Below, one piece after another: positions 17,701 to 27,801 of a stretch of 64,000 nt of DNA. Both the position numbers and the translations under genes were made by a program. Origin of the DNA: Chitinophagaceae bacterium. GTDB taxonomy: Bacteria > Bacteroidota > Bacteroidia > Chitinophagales > Chitinophagaceae. Where the stretch lies: contig JAGKWS010000001.1 in NCBI GenBank assembly GCA_021151685.1, forward strand, positions 23,994-87,993. The letters are read 5' to 3'. The notes under the pieces are model-generated. The model made no database searches. It was not told where the DNA came from and saw nothing but the letters and a program-made list of their open reading frames with translations. Positions within the stretch are counted from its first letter, which is position 1. Each line of letters starts with the position of its first letter.

Positions 17701-18279
17701 CTATTTGGTCATCACCATCCGGTAGTCGGTCTTCACCTTTCCTTTGGTAATGTCGTCCAGCTTCTTCTTCAGCAGGCGTTTCTTGAGGGGCGACAGATAG
17801 TCTATAAACAACTTACCTTCTATGTGGTCATATTCGTGTTGTATGACACGGGCTGTAATGCCATCAAAGGTACCTTCGTGCTCCACAAAATTTTCGTCTT
17901 GCCAGCGTAGCTTTATGATGCTATTGCGCTGCACATCTTCCCGTATTTTGGGTATGCTCAGGCACCCCTCATTGTAGGGCCATGTATTCCCGCTTTCCTC
18001 TATCAATCGGGCATTGATGAATACCTGTTTGATGGGCTTTTCATTAGGATATTTTTCTTTTTCGGCCTCATCAAACTCTTCGGCCACCTGTACAGTATCT
18101 ACTATAAACAACCGTATTGCCTTATTTATTTGCGGAGCAGCAAGCCCCACACCACTACTGTTATACACAGTATCCCACATATCGGCAATCAGCTTTTCCA
18201 GATTGGGGTAAGATGGGGTTATGTCTTCGCACACTTTGCGCAGTACCGGGCTACCATAAGCCACAACAGGTAATATCAT
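17701..18279 (-). CDS. def: Peptide deformylase
   Basis: It removes the formyl group from the N-terminal methionine of new proteins. The 192-residue protein carries all three metal and active-site motifs: GVGLAAPQ (43-50), EGCLS (104-108, Cys106) and HEYDH (148-152, the HExxH variant). The length fits Bacteroidota deformylases. A -7 box TACCTTTG (18309-18302) lies 22 nt upstream of the ATG. It follows the ykuK-like gene in the same direction with a 104-nt gap that contains an 8-bp hairpin (18340-18366). The usual neighbour ruvX or fmt is not present. Confidence 0.96.
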   Translation of the reverse strand: MILPVVAYGSPVLRKVCEDITPSYPNLEKLIADMWDTVYNSSGVGLAAPQINKAIRLFIVDTVQVAEEFDEAEKEKYPNEKPIKQVFINARLIEESGNTWPYNEGCLSIPKIREDVQRNSIIKLRWQDENFVEHEGTFDGITARVIQHEYDHIEGKLFIDYLSPLKKRLLKKKLDDITKGKVKTDYRMVMTK

Positions 18280-18383
18280 TCCGAATTATTGAATTTGTGT
18301 GCAAAGGTACGGCTTTTTGCTGTGCTGGCCGATGCACCATGCCCATGGCATGCAACAGCATGGGCAAACCAAGCCTGCTACAT

Positions 18384-18857
18384 TCAATTCACTATCTTGT
18401 CGGCACAGCAACTGCTGGCAAAGGCATCGGGCTTGGCCTTAAAGGCATAACCCATACCCAGTATGTAGCCCATAGCCTCGCGGAGGGCTTCATTACTGCG
18501 GAATTGGGGATTGGTATTGATGTCGGCATGCACCTCCATGTCTACATGGTAGCGCGTAAATATATCGCAAAGGTCGTAGGCTACCTCTATACTCTTTGCC
18601 ACCTCGGCCAGCATACGCTCGCGCAGGCTATACCGTTGCCGGGAGCGTTCGCTACTGATGAACATGAATCCGCCCCGTTTTTCCCGCAGAAAAACTATAA
18701 CGGTAGCAAAACTTGTTTCTGTGCCGTAAACCTGAGAGTCGGTACCAATACATACCTTCAGTTTATACCCCGCCTTTGTTTCGCGTTCTATCACTTCTTC
18801 TACTGCCGATTTTACCGGCAGTCGCAATAGTTCTCCATTCAACTTACGCCATATCAT
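18384..18857 (-). CDS. YkuK-like RNase H fold protein (DUF458)
   Basis: A 157-residue cytoplasmic protein. The first core strand has the hallmark VCIGTDSQVYG (about 35-45), the DUF458/YkuK signature whose Asp corresponds to the first catalytic acid of the RNase H fold. A second region VDMEVHADINTNPQFRSNEA (about 105-124) supplies further acidic residues. The family is widespread but its substrate is unknown; nuclease activity is inferred from the fold. A likely promoter box TAACTTTA (18886-18879) is 21 nt upstream. It ends with two cysteines close together (SSCCAD). Confidence 0.8.
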   Translation of the reverse strand: MIWRKLNGELLRLPVKSAVEEVIERETKAGYKLKVCIGTDSQVYGTETSFATVIVFLREKRGGFMFISSERSRQRYSLRERMLAEVAKSIEVAYDLCDIFTRYHVDMEVHADINTNPQFRSNEALREAMGYILGMGYAFKAKPDAFASSCCADKIVN

Positions 18858-19023
18858 CCTTAGTATTTTTAGATGTACTAAAGTTACGGGCTATGATATT
18901 TAGAAAACGTTACATAAAAATGAACTGTACATGAAACGCACACTTTATTAACATCGCACATACACCAAAACACACATAAATCACACAATAAATAGGTTTA
19001 TTCACACATACTGCACAAATGGC

Positions 19024-19056
19024 AAAAAAAATCCCGACTGCCAACGCAATCGGGAT
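19024..19056 (-). terminator. Rho-independent terminator of the flavin reductase gene
   Basis: ATCCCGA (19031-19037) pairs with TCGGGAT (19050-19056) across a 12-base loop. On the minus strand the stem is followed by seven T residues. It starts 27 nt after the stop at 19083. Confidence 0.85.
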
Positions 19057-19082
19057 GTTGTATAAATGTTTGATAAATGGCA

Positions 19083-19961
19083 TTAGACTCCGGCCAGCAG
19101 GGCCTGCCATGCCTTATCTATATCACCGGCCTCCAGCAGCGACTTTGCATATCGGTGCAATCCGTCCACACGAGCTGCATTGTCGTTCTTATACATATCG
19201 TTCAAGGCCAAAATGCGCTTGTCTGCAACAGGTAGTTTTTCGGGTATTGTGGTGCAATTGCCCAGAATGCCCAGATTATTGCCCGTAAGAACGGTACTCA
19301 TACGCACACTTTCGGGTAGAGCATCTACCCCAATGCCCAAAGACATGTTGGGTTTAGGTACTTCGAACACGGCACTACCCGATGCCCGGCAATAGTAGTC
19401 GCCCCCCATACGGGCCACCAAGTCTATTTTGTGTGGGTCTATGTTGCCTTCTGCATTCAATATTGCATCGTCTACGTGCATACACAACACCTCGCATATT
19501 ACCAGATTGCCGGCACCGCCCTCATCGCCCGTTTCTTGAATGTACAGCACTTTACACTCTAACTGCACAGGCGACTCCTTTACCCTGAAAGGTTTTACCT
19601 TGTCTGAAGGTATGGGTGTAAATCCTGCCTTGGCAAACTCATCTACCCCTTTCGGATACTCGCAACTGGCCAGACTCATCTGCTGCACCATGTTGTAGTT
19701 TACAATATTGATGACCACCTCGCCGGTTTCTATCACATTCTCTAACGTGTGCTTAATGGTGTTATCTCGTACCCTGCGGGCAGGCGAAAACACAACGATG
19801 GGTGGTTTGGCACCAAACACATTAAAAAAACTAAAAGGAGACAGATTGGGCCTGCCTTCGCTATCTATAGTACTTGCAAAACAAATGGGGCGCGGCGCCA
19901 CAGACCCTAACAACAAACTATGCAAACGCGCTGTTTTTACTTCACCAGGTATTACCTTCAT
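19083..19961 (-). CDS. Flavin reductase / FMN-binding split-barrel protein
   Basis: A 292-residue protein of the flavin reductase-like (DIM6/NTAB) family. The FMN-binding split barrel spans about 5-200, with the motif SVAPRPICFASTID (20-33) and NLSPFSFFNVFGAKPPIVVF (39-58), both typical of the family. Such proteins reduce flavin with NAD(P)H or act as flavin-binding oxidoreductases. The C-terminal ~70 residues are helical and extend beyond the core. No partner monooxygenase is adjacent, so the biological role is open. It forms its own unit with a terminator just downstream. Confidence 0.85.
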   Translation of the reverse strand: MKVIPGEVKTARLHSLLLGSVAPRPICFASTIDSEGRPNLSPFSFFNVFGAKPPIVVFSPARRVRDNTIKHTLENVIETGEVVINIVNYNMVQQMSLASCEYPKGVDEFAKAGFTPIPSDKVKPFRVKESPVQLECKVLYIQETGDEGGAGNLVICEVLCMHVDDAILNAEGNIDPHKIDLVARMGGDYYCRASGSAVFEVPKPNMSLGIGVDALPESVRMSTVLTGNNLGILGNCTTIPEKLPVADKRILALNDMYKNDNAARVDGLHRYAKSLLEAGDIDKAWQALLAGV

Positions 19962-20224
19962 TACATCTTCATTTTGAGGTAAAAATAAATATTTAGAACA
20001 CGCAACGCAGAGAAAACTGATGGAAAATTGAATGGGACGTAAAGCCGACCAAAAAGCCTACGGTGGCACCCATTAAAATGCAAGGTGTATATACTTCAAC
20101 CGCGAGTTTATACTACGTAGCCATCAAACACATTTATTTTCTATTTCTCCACACTTTCACCCTGTTTTTTCCGTCTGTTACATACAAATACATTACATTT
20201 ACTATCAGGATAACCTATATTTTG
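19962..20224. other. Divergent intergenic region upstream of the PKD/T9SS gene
   Basis: It separates the flavin reductase (minus) from the giant T9SS protein (plus). The half nearer the T9SS gene is AT-rich. No complete TTTG/TAnnTTTG promoter, palindrome or RNA gene was recognised. Confidence 0.3.
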
Positions 20225-23200
20225 ATGAAAAAGCACTATATACTTTTATACTGCTTGCTTACCTGCCTTCTACCCACCGCCATGGCGCAAAGTACCGCCG
20301 TAGAGTTTGTTGAAAACAAAGGACAATGGGGAGACTGGATAAGGTATAAAGCAAAAACCGTAGCCGGAGAATTGGATCTTGAGTCTGACGGGTTCCGCTA
20401 TATACTGGCCGATGATGGCAACACCGCCCGTCTCGACTCTTTTCATCACGGACAATTGACGAAGAAACCCCGTCTCAACTTCCATGTTTATAAAATGACA
20501 CTTGCCGGTTGTAATAAATCGGCCACTATTACCGGACAAAAACAACAAACCCATTACTACAACTATTTTTTGGGTAACGACCCAAAAAAATGGAAAGGTG
20601 GCATACACCCCAATCTGGCACTGGAATACAACAATATTTACCAGAATGTAGACATGCACGTCACCTCTGAGGGACCATCATTGGTGTACGAGTTTTTTGT
20701 AAAACCCGGTGGCGATGCCAATGAAATAAGACTGAAATTTGACGGACAAGACAACATATCTGTTAACAGCAAGGGTGAGCTGGTCATTAAAACATCTGTA
20801 GGTATCGTCAGCGAACTGAAACCATACGTATACCAATACAACCACGATGGCAAGACACAGGTTGCTTGTAATTATCATTTGGAAGGGAACGAACTGACAT
20901 TCGAGTTGCCCGATGGATACGACCATAGCAAAACACTTATCATAGACCCTGTAACCTACTGGGCATCTTTTACCGGCTCTACGGCCGATAACTGGGGCTT
21001 TACCGCCACCTACGACAACCTGGGCAACTTTTACATGGGTGGTATTGTTAACTGCCTTACCGGTGGCGGGTTTCCCGTAAGCCCCGGGGCATACCAAACA
21101 ACCTGGGGTGGTGGCCTGGGCATTACCGGTGTACAGTTCGGGTCTGACATTGGTATCATGAAACTAAGCCCCGATGGTACCTCCCGCATTTATGCAACTT
21201 ATGTAGGTGGCACACAAAATGAACGCCCACACAGCCTTATAGTAGATGGCAGTGGCAATCTGGTTATAGCGGGCCGTACACTTTCTCCTAACTATCCGGT
21301 TTCTGCGGGTGCATTCCAAACAGTAAAAAACAGCGGATGGGACATAGTGGTGACTAAACTGAATAGTGCAGGGTCGGCACTGGTGGCTTCTACATTTCTT
21401 GGTGGCACGGGCAATGATGGTGTGAACTTCGACTCTACGGAATACATTTACGGCCACTTGAAGTATAACTATGGCGATGATGCACGTAGCGAGGTGTTGG
21501 TAGACAATGCCGACAATATATATGTAGCCAGTTGTACCGAGTCGCCCGACTTCCCTACCACATCAACCGCAATTGCCACTACAGTATCGGGCTTGCAAGA
21601 CGGTGTTGTGTTCAAACTGAACCCCAACATGACGACCCTGATGTGGAGCACCTACCTGACCGGCTCTGGCGATGAAGCCGGATATGTACTGGGCTTCAAC
21701 CCCTCGCAAACATCGGTATATGTTGCCGGTGGCACCAGCAGTACTAACTTTCCTATGCCGGCAGGTGGTTGGCGTGCTACCTATCAGGGTGACTCTGCGG
21801 ACGGATACATCCTTAAATTTCGCAACGGTGGTGCCTATAACCTGCAACGCGGCACCTTTGTTGGTACCGCCAATTTTGACCAGGTCTATGGCATTCAGAT
21901 AGACTACAACGGCAATGTGTATGCCATGGGCCAATCTATGGGGGGAACGTTCCCTGTTACACCAGGTGCCTACAACAACCCCAATTCTACCCAATTCATT
22001 ATCAAGCTGGATAGCAACCTTGCTACCAACCTCATATCTACCGTTTACGGTTCCGGCGACCCAGCCCATACCAACATATCTCCGGTTGCATTTCTGGTAG
22101 ACACCTGCGAAAACGTATATGTTTCCGGCTGGGGTGGCAACATTATGGGGCTGGCCAGTCTGGCGCATACCGGTACTACAACCGGCATGCCGGTAACATC
22201 TGATGCTATCTATGGCAGCACCGATGGTTATGATTTCTACTTCATAGTACTTGGCCCCGGCATGACAGGCCTGCGCTATGCAACATTCTACGGCCGTAAT
22301 GCACCGGGTGGGCTTGGCGAACACGTGGATGGTGGTACAAGCCGTTTCGATAAAGCGGGAATCATCTATCAGGGTATTTGCGCCAACTGTGGCGGCGCTA
22401 CAGGTGGCCCACCCTTCCCCACTACAACAGGTGCTTGGGCTACTACCATGCCCAGTCCCAATTGCAATCAGGCAGGTTTGAAGATTGCCTTTAACATAGG
22501 CCCTGTAGACGTGAATATAACAGCAGGCCCCAACACCAGTGGCTGCGCTCCACTTACGGTAAACTTCTTTAATGCCACCACCAACGGACTAACATTCCTT
22601 TGGAATTTTGGCGATGGTAGCCCCACCGTTACTACATATGCACCTACCCACACATTTACTGCGGCGGGAACCTATACAGTTTCTCTTACCTCTACCAATG
22701 CCAGTGCCTGCTTCAAAACAGAAGATACTGCCTACATCATTATATCGGTAGATACCACTAAAATTGTTCCCGATTTCACCTACACAATAACCGATAGCTG
22801 TGGACCATATATAGCCACATTCACCAATACCTCGTACACCAACATTACTACAGGTGGTGCCCCCACCTATACATGGTTCTTTGGCGATGGCAATACATTC
22901 TCTGGCCCTACCCCACCACCACACAACTATACCGATACAGGCTGGTATACAGTAACATTGGTAATGAACCACCCAGACGCATGTAAAACACCCGATACGG
23001 TAAAAAAAGACATACACATCTTTTACCAACTGGTCTCGGCGAATTTCAGTATACCCGACTCTATTTGTTTAGGTTCAAAAATCAGTTTTACAGGTGGTGC
23101 ACGGAATGCAAGTACCACCACATGGACGTTTGGGGATGGCAACGGGTCTACAGTTCTGCTGCCCGATTATCAGTTTACAACGGCGGGCACCTATACTGTA

Positions 23201-23788
23201 ACCCTGATTGCCGAAAACCCGGGCGCATGTAATGGGGCAGATACTGTGACAAGAGTTATAAAAGTGCTACCCGGACCATTGGCTAACTTTACTTTCATCC
23301 CAATAAAGCCCGAGGCGAATATCCCTACTAAATTCACCAACAAGTCTATCAATGCCATAAGATACGATTGGGACTTTGGCGATGATACACGCAGTACCGA
23401 AGAACACCCCACCCACCAATACAACCGTACCGGTAGCTACCGCGTGTGCCTTACCGCATTCAATACCAGCAGTTGCCCGTCTACAGCTTGTAAAGACGTG
23501 CCTGCCGAGGTAACGCCACTTATTGGTCTGCCTACGGGCTTCAGCCCTAATGGCGATGGCCAAAACGATGTATTGTATGTACGTGGTGCCGCCATTAAAA
23601 CCATGAATCTGAAAATATACAACCGTTGGGGCCAACTGGTGTTTGAGACTTCGAGTATGGATGTAGGTTGGGACGGTACATTTGGCGGCCAACCACAACC
23701 CATGGAAGCATATGGATATGTGTTGAACGCAACTTTCATAGACGGAACAACCCGATTGTTGAAAGGAAATATAACTTTGATACGATGA
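20225..23788 (+). CDS. Giant secreted SBBP/PKD-repeat protein with T9SS type B (CHU_C) sorting domain
   Basis: A 1,187-residue exported protein. The ATG at 20225 begins a good signal peptide (MKKHYILLYCLLTCLLPTAM, cleavage near AMAQ); upstream in-frame starts are not credible. The N-terminal domain with EFVENKGQWGD is the type found in gliding-motility-associated proteins. A beta-propeller-like section with SBBP repeats (about 240-740; KLNSAGSALVASTFLGGTGN) is followed by four PKD domains (about 758-840, 847-930, 933-1015, 1015-1090), each with a WxFGDG motif. The end is the gliding-motility C-terminal domain (about 1098-1187; GFSPNGDGQNDVL and NRWGQLVFE), which targets type B cargo to T9SS. 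Its stop overlaps the start of a PorP/SprF gene, the usual partner. Confidence 0.93.
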   Translation: MKKHYILLYCLLTCLLPTAMAQSTAVEFVENKGQWGDWIRYKAKTVAGELDLESDGFRYILADDGNTARLDSFHHGQLTKKPRLNFHVYKMTLAGCNKSATITGQKQQTHYYNYFLGNDPKKWKGGIHPNLALEYNNIYQNVDMHVTSEGPSLVYEFFVKPGGDANEIRLKFDGQDNISVNSKGELVIKTSVGIVSELKPYVYQYNHDGKTQVACNYHLEGNELTFELPDGYDHSKTLIIDPVTYWASFTGSTADNWGFTATYDNLGNFYMGGIVNCLTGGGFPVSPGAYQTTWGGGLGITGVQFGSDIGIMKLSPDGTSRIYATYVGGTQNERPHSLIVDGSGNLVIAGRTLSPNYPVSAGAFQTVKNSGWDIVVTKLNSAGSALVASTFLGGTGNDGVNFDSTEYIYGHLKYNYGDDARSEVLVDNADNIYVASCTESPDFPTTSTAIATTVSGLQDGVVFKLNPNMTTLMWSTYLTGSGDEAGYVLGFNPSQTSVYVAGGTSSTNFPMPAGGWRATYQGDSADGYILKFRNGGAYNLQRGTFVGTANFDQVYGIQIDYNGNVYAMGQSMGGTFPVTPGAYNNPNSTQFIIKLDSNLATNLISTVYGSGDPAHTNISPVAFLVDTCENVYVSGWGGNIMGLASLAHTGTTTGMPVTSDAIYGSTDGYDFYFIVLGPGMTGLRYATFYGRNAPGGLGEHVDGGTSRFDKAGIIYQGICANCGGATGGPPFPTTTGAWATTMPSPNCNQAGLKIAFNIGPVDVNITAGPNTSGCAPLTVNFFNATTNGLTFLWNFGDGSPTVTTYAPTHTFTAAGTYTVSLTSTNASACFKTEDTAYIIISVDTTKIVPDFTYTITDSCGPYIATFTNTSYTNITTGGAPTYTWFFGDGNTFSGPTPPPHNYTDTGWYTVTLVMNHPDACKTPDTVKKDIHIFYQLVSANFSIPDSICLGSKISFTGGARNASTTTWTFGDGNGSTVLLPDYQFTTAGTYTVTLIAENPGACNGADTVTRVIKVLPGPLANFTFIPIKPEANIPTKFTNKSINAIRYDWDFGDDTRSTEEHPTHQYNRTGSYRVCLTAFNTSSCPSTACKDVPAEVTPLIGLPTGFSPNGDGQNDVLYVRGAAIKTMNLKIYNRWGQLVFETSSMDVGWDGTFGGQPQPMEAYGYVLNATFIDGTTRLLKGNITLIR

Positions 23789-24825
23789 TAAGGACCTTAA
23801 TCACTACTGTCATTGCATCTGTTCTCGGTTGTCAGGTGTATGCCCAAAGCATACACCTGTCGCAGTTCTACAATGCACCCATGCTCATTACCCCGGCCAA
23901 TACCGGCCTGATGCCCGAAAATGACTTCAGGCTCGGGCTCAATTACCGTAATCAATGGGCAGCATTACCCGTGCCGTACAATACATTCTCTGGCTGGGGT
24001 GATTTCAAGATAGGTGGCAACAAAGAGCGGGAGAGAACCAATTGGCTGGGCCTTGGTTTTGCCATATACAACGACAAAGCCGGTGATGGCCAACTGGCAC
24101 TCACCCAACTACAGGCCAGCATTGCCTACCATCTGCAAATGGGCACATCATCTATGATATCGGTAGGTGGCTCTTTTGCTCGCATCAACCGTAGTCTTGA
24201 TTTTAACCGGCTCATTTTTGACAACCAGTGGACAGGAATCTCTTTTAATACCAATCTGCAAACCGGCGAACCTGTAGGCATACTGCGCGACAACTACAAT
24301 ACTGTAGGCGCAGGCATCAACTTTGCCTACTTCCCCAACGAAAGCCTGTATTTGAAAATTGGTGCCGGAGCAGTCAACATCAACCGCCCGGTAGAGAGCT
24401 TTTATAACAACAATACCGATGCCAACATCATAAAAATGCGCCCAAGTGCTACCGTAGATGCTTTTATACGCACCGGTGATGTATTTATTGTCAACCCATC
24501 GGCCTACTACACTACACAGAGTGGTGCGGCCGAAGTGATTGCGGGCACATTGATACGTACTATATTAAGCAGTACAAACAATGGAGGCACCCCCATAGAG
24601 CTCATTTTTGGTGGCTTCTACCGGGTGGGCGATGCAATAATTGGTGCGGCAGGCCTGCAAGTGGGCAACATACAATTCATGGCTTCCTACGATGCTACGC
24701 TATCTGGTCTTGGCCCTTACAACAATTCGTATGGCGCACTCGAGTTTTCTCTTATCTATCAGGGACAGTACAGAAACAGCAACGGCAAAGTGAAAAGCAG
24801 TTATAGTTGTCCGCGTTTCAATTAG
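23785..24825 (+). CDS. PorP/SprF-family T9SS-associated outer-membrane protein
   Basis: A 346-residue outer-membrane beta-barrel. Signal peptide about 1-20 (cleavage after VYAQ), then SIHLSQFYNAPMLITPANTG, the diagnostic opening of the PorP/SprF family, followed by YRNQWAALPVPYNTF. The start ATG overlaps the stop of the preceding gene (ATGA), so the two are coupled. In Flavobacterium and relatives each SprF-like protein supports secretion and attachment of its neighbouring type B T9SS substrate. That makes the PKD protein upstream its likely client (inference from gene pairing). A bidirectional terminator follows. Confidence 0.94.
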   Translation: MIRTLITTVIASVLGCQVYAQSIHLSQFYNAPMLITPANTGLMPENDFRLGLNYRNQWAALPVPYNTFSGWGDFKIGGNKERERTNWLGLGFAIYNDKAGDGQLALTQLQASIAYHLQMGTSSMISVGGSFARINRSLDFNRLIFDNQWTGISFNTNLQTGEPVGILRDNYNTVGAGINFAYFPNESLYLKIGAGAVNINRPVESFYNNNTDANIIKMRPSATVDAFIRTGDVFIVNPSAYYTTQSGAAEVIAGTLIRTILSSTNNGGTPIELIFGGFYRVGDAIIGAAGLQVGNIQFMASYDATLSGLGPYNNSYGALEFSLIYQGQYRNSNGKVKSSYSCPRFN

Positions 24826-24844
24826 CTGCAATCTCCTACACATA

Positions 24845-24887
24845 AAAAAGGGCATGCCTGCAAAACATATGCAAGCATGCCCTTTTT
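24845..24887. terminator. Bidirectional terminator
   Basis: AAAAAGGGCATGC (24845-24857) pairs perfectly with GCATGCCCTTTTT (24875-24887), giving a stem with A-run and T-run on both sides. It serves the convergent PorP/SprF and phosphoglucomutase genes. Confidence 0.88.
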
Positions 24888-24916
24888 GTCAACAGGCCGT
24901 GAGGTAAACAATATAC

Positions 24917-26332
24917 CTATGCCAGTATGGTGGCTTTTACATCGGCCAAAATATCTAAAGTCTCTTCTTTGCTGTTGCCTTCGGCATATACACGCAGCAA
25001 TGGTTCGGTACCCGATGCACGCAGCATGATCCAACCACCATTCTCCAGATGGTATTTGATGCCATCTATATCTTCGGTATGCGTATAGCCATACTTGCCA
25101 AAGCGTGCATAGCCACCTGCGGCAGCTTTTGCTATAATTGTTTCTTTTTTGTCGTTCTCAATATGCAGATCGTGACGGTCGTATACAAAACGGCCTATGA
25201 TGGCATACACCTCTTCGCAAAGCTCCTTCAGTGTTTTGCCTGTCTCTGTCATGAGCGCATACAGAGCAAGACCGTCATAGATACCATCGCGTTCTGGTAT
25301 GTGACCCTTCACGGCAATACCACCACTCTCTTCGCCACCAACCAACACATCTTCGGTCACCATTATTTCGCTGATGTATTTGAAGCCAATGGCCGTTACC
25401 TGTACCGGCAAGCCATAGTGCGCACACAACTTCTTCACCCTGTCTGTAACCGAGAAAGCAATAACCACCTTGCCACTCATACCCTTGTACTTATGCAGAT
25501 AGTGTATCAACAGCAGTATGATGTTATGTGCATCTACAAAGTTGCCATCTTCATCGTACAACCCAATACGGTCGGCATCGCCATCAGTAGCCAAGCCAAT
25601 CTTGATTTCGGGTGTTGTAGCAATAGTATGCGATAATTCGGCAAGGTTCTTATGCAGTGGCTCTGGTGCCTGCCCCCTGAAACCCGGATTATCATCGCAA
25701 TGAATGAGTGTTGCCTGCGGCAACAGGCGACGAATAACATTTTGTCCGGCACCGTACATAGCATCATATGCCATTTTGAACGGAGATTTAGACAGTGCAT
25801 CAAAGTCAAACTTCTCGCGCAGATAGTCTACATACATATCCTCCAGCGCAATAGTATTCAGCATACCAGCTTCCTTCCAGTAGGCAACAGATTGTGCAGG
25901 CACATCTACCTCGTCGGGTATCAATGCTTCTACAGCAGCAATATCTTTAGGACTCGACGGACCTCCATGCGGGCCCTTCAGCTTGTAGCCGTTGTAAGAA
26001 GGGGGGTTGTGTGAGGCAGTAATTACCACACCTTGCTGTGCCCCCATCTTCAGTACCCCCATAGATACCATGGGCGTACTTACAAAACCATCGGCCAGCA
26101 ACACTTTTACACCGTTGGCGCATAGCACTGTAGCCGCAGTCTCTGCAAACAAACGACCACCAAAACGACAATCGTGCCCTATGAGCACCGTAGGCTGCTG
26201 ATGACGGGCCAAAAGCCATGATGCCAGCCCCTTGCTGACGCGGGCCACATTGTATACCGTAAAGTCTTTGGCAATGATGGCACGCCAGCCGTCAGTTCCG
26301 AATTTTATTTTTTCTGTGGTCATAGTACTCAA
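24917..26332 (-). CDS. Phosphoglucomutase/phosphomannomutase family (alpha-D-phosphohexomutase)
   Basis: It interconverts hexose 1- and 6-phosphates. The 471-residue protein shows all four active-site motifs: the phosphoserine loop TASHNP (105-110, Ser107), the metal-binding loop DGDADR (250-255), the sugar-binding loop GEESGG (about 337-342) and the phosphate-binding loop RASGTEP near the C-terminus. The close match of N-terminal KFGTDGWRAII fits the phosphoglucomutase/phosphomannomutase subgroup. Substrate preference for glucose or mannose is not decided by these motifs. A second start (MTTEK, 26320) is possible. A -7 box TACTTTTG (26369-26362) lies upstream. Confidence 0.93.
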   Translation of the reverse strand: MSTMTTEKIKFGTDGWRAIIAKDFTVYNVARVSKGLASWLLARHQQPTVLIGHDCRFGGRLFAETAATVLCANGVKVLLADGFVSTPMVSMGVLKMGAQQGVVITASHNPPSYNGYKLKGPHGGPSSPKDIAAVEALIPDEVDVPAQSVAYWKEAGMLNTIALEDMYVDYLREKFDFDALSKSPFKMAYDAMYGAGQNVIRRLLPQATLIHCDDNPGFRGQAPEPLHKNLAELSHTIATTPEIKIGLATDGDADRIGLYDEDGNFVDAHNIILLLIHYLHKYKGMSGKVVIAFSVTDRVKKLCAHYGLPVQVTAIGFKYISEIMVTEDVLVGGEESGGIAVKGHIPERDGIYDGLALYALMTETGKTLKELCEEVYAIIGRFVYDRHDLHIENDKKETIIAKAAAGGYARFGKYGYTHTEDIDGIKYHLENGGWIMLRASGTEPLLRVYAEGNSKEETLDILADVKATILA

Positions 26333-26425
26333 TCAAAAGGATAGTTAAAATAAACTGGACACAAAAGTAAGAAAACGTTTTGTACCCCCACGGCACCTAA
26401 TTTTACAGTATCAAATCTCCCCACA

Positions 26426-27799
26426 ATGAGCGAGTTTCTGGTTTCCATTAACCCCGCCACCGGCGCGGAAATAAGCCGGCACACCATCAGTACACCACAA
26501 CAAACCGAACAGGCACTGCAACAAGCAGTGACCACATTTAACAACTGGCGAAAACTGAGTTTTGAACAACGGGCTACAGTACTGAAAAAAATTGCAGAAA
26601 CGCTCAGAAAACATAAAGACAAACTCATAAGACTGGCAGCAAGCGAAATGGGCAAGCCATTGGCACAGGGCAACTATGAGGTAGAAAAATGTGCCTCCAC
26701 CCTCGAATTTTATGCCGAAAGAGGGGCTGAATTCCTGAAAAACGAATGGGTACAAACCGATGCCATAAGAAGCTATGTATCATTTCAGCCATTGGGTACC
26801 GTTCTGGCCATTATGCCATGGAACTTCCCCTACTGGCAGGTATTCCGTGCATTTGCACCGGCTGCCATGGCGGGCAACGTTATGATACTGAAACATGCCA
26901 GTAATGTAAGTGGTTGTGCATTGGCAATGGAAGAAATAGTATTGGAAGCTGGTGCCCCCGAAGGATTGTTCAAAACTCTTTTGCTGCCTGCCGCAGCCGT
27001 AGAGCCACTTATAGACGATGCCCGCATTGCGGCGGTAACCCTTACGGGTAGCACTGCGGCAGGCCGTAAGGTGGCAGCAGCAGCAGGCAGAAACCTGAAA
27101 AAAGCCGTATTGGAGTTGGGTGGTAGTGACCCATACATCGTACTGGCCGATGCCGATATGGACAAAGCGCAGGAAATAGCCCTGCGCGGCCGCCTGGTAA
27201 ACAGCGGCCAGAGCTGTATAGCCGCTAAACGGTTTGTGGTACACACATCGCGCAAGGCCGAGTTTGAGCAACGTTTTGCCGAAGCCATGCAACAGGCCAC
27301 ATGGGGCAACCCGCTGGAGGGAGAATACCGCATAGGCCCCATGGCGCGCATAGACCTGCGCAACGAACTGCACGAACAAGTAATGAAGAGTGTAGCCATG
27401 GGTGCTACCCTGCTTTGTGGCGGTTACATACCCGAGGGGCCGGGAGCCTACTATCCGCCTACGGTACTTACCAATGTAACCAAGGGCATGCCCGCCTACG
27501 ATGAAGAACTCTTTGGCCCGGCAGCCGCCATCATAGAAGCACATTCCGAAGAAGAAGCGATGAACATAGCCAACGATACAATTTATGGTCTGGGCGGTGG
27601 CATCATATCGGCAAACATAGACCATGCCGAGATGCTTGCAGCTACCGAACTACAGGCGGGTAACTGTTTTGTAAACGACTTTGTACACTCTGACCCTCAC
27701 CTGCCCTTTGGCGGCATCAAGCAAAGTGGCTACGGGCGTGAATTGGGCACGTACGGCATACGCGAGTTTGTCAACATCAAGTCGGTATACGTAAAGTAA
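26426..27799 (+). CDS. NAD(P)-dependent aldehyde dehydrogenase, succinate-semialdehyde type
   Basis: A 457-residue aldehyde dehydrogenase. The catalytic residues are present: Asn133 in MPWNFP, Glu230 in LELGGSD and Cys264 in NSGQSCIA. The sequence INPATGAEI at the start, the PWNFPYWQVFR context and the short length of ~457 residues fit the Sad/YneI succinate-semialdehyde dehydrogenase group, which oxidises succinate semialdehyde to succinate in GABA or related catabolism. Substrate is inferred from similarity. It is transcribed alone and its stop is 2 nt from the stop of the convergent HD gene, with no terminator between them, so the transcripts must overlap. Confidence 0.92.
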   Translation: MSEFLVSINPATGAEISRHTISTPQQTEQALQQAVTTFNNWRKLSFEQRATVLKKIAETLRKHKDKLIRLAASEMGKPLAQGNYEVEKCASTLEFYAERGAEFLKNEWVQTDAIRSYVSFQPLGTVLAIMPWNFPYWQVFRAFAPAAMAGNVMILKHASNVSGCALAMEEIVLEAGAPEGLFKTLLLPAAAVEPLIDDARIAAVTLTGSTAAGRKVAAAAGRNLKKAVLELGGSDPYIVLADADMDKAQEIALRGRLVNSGQSCIAAKRFVVHTSRKAEFEQRFAEAMQQATWGNPLEGEYRIGPMARIDLRNELHEQVMKSVAMGATLLCGGYIPEGPGAYYPPTVLTNVTKGMPAYDEELFGPAAAIIEAHSEEEAMNIANDTIYGLGGGIISANIDHAEMLAATELQAGNCFVNDFVHSDPHLPFGGIKQSGYGRELGTYGIREFVNIKSVYVK

Positions 27800-27801
27800 A
27801 T

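Noticed and set aside
18340..18366. 8-bp hairpin between the YkuK-like and deformylase genes as a terminator
   Set aside because: The stem is good but no T-run follows on the minus strand, so it was not listed as a terminator.
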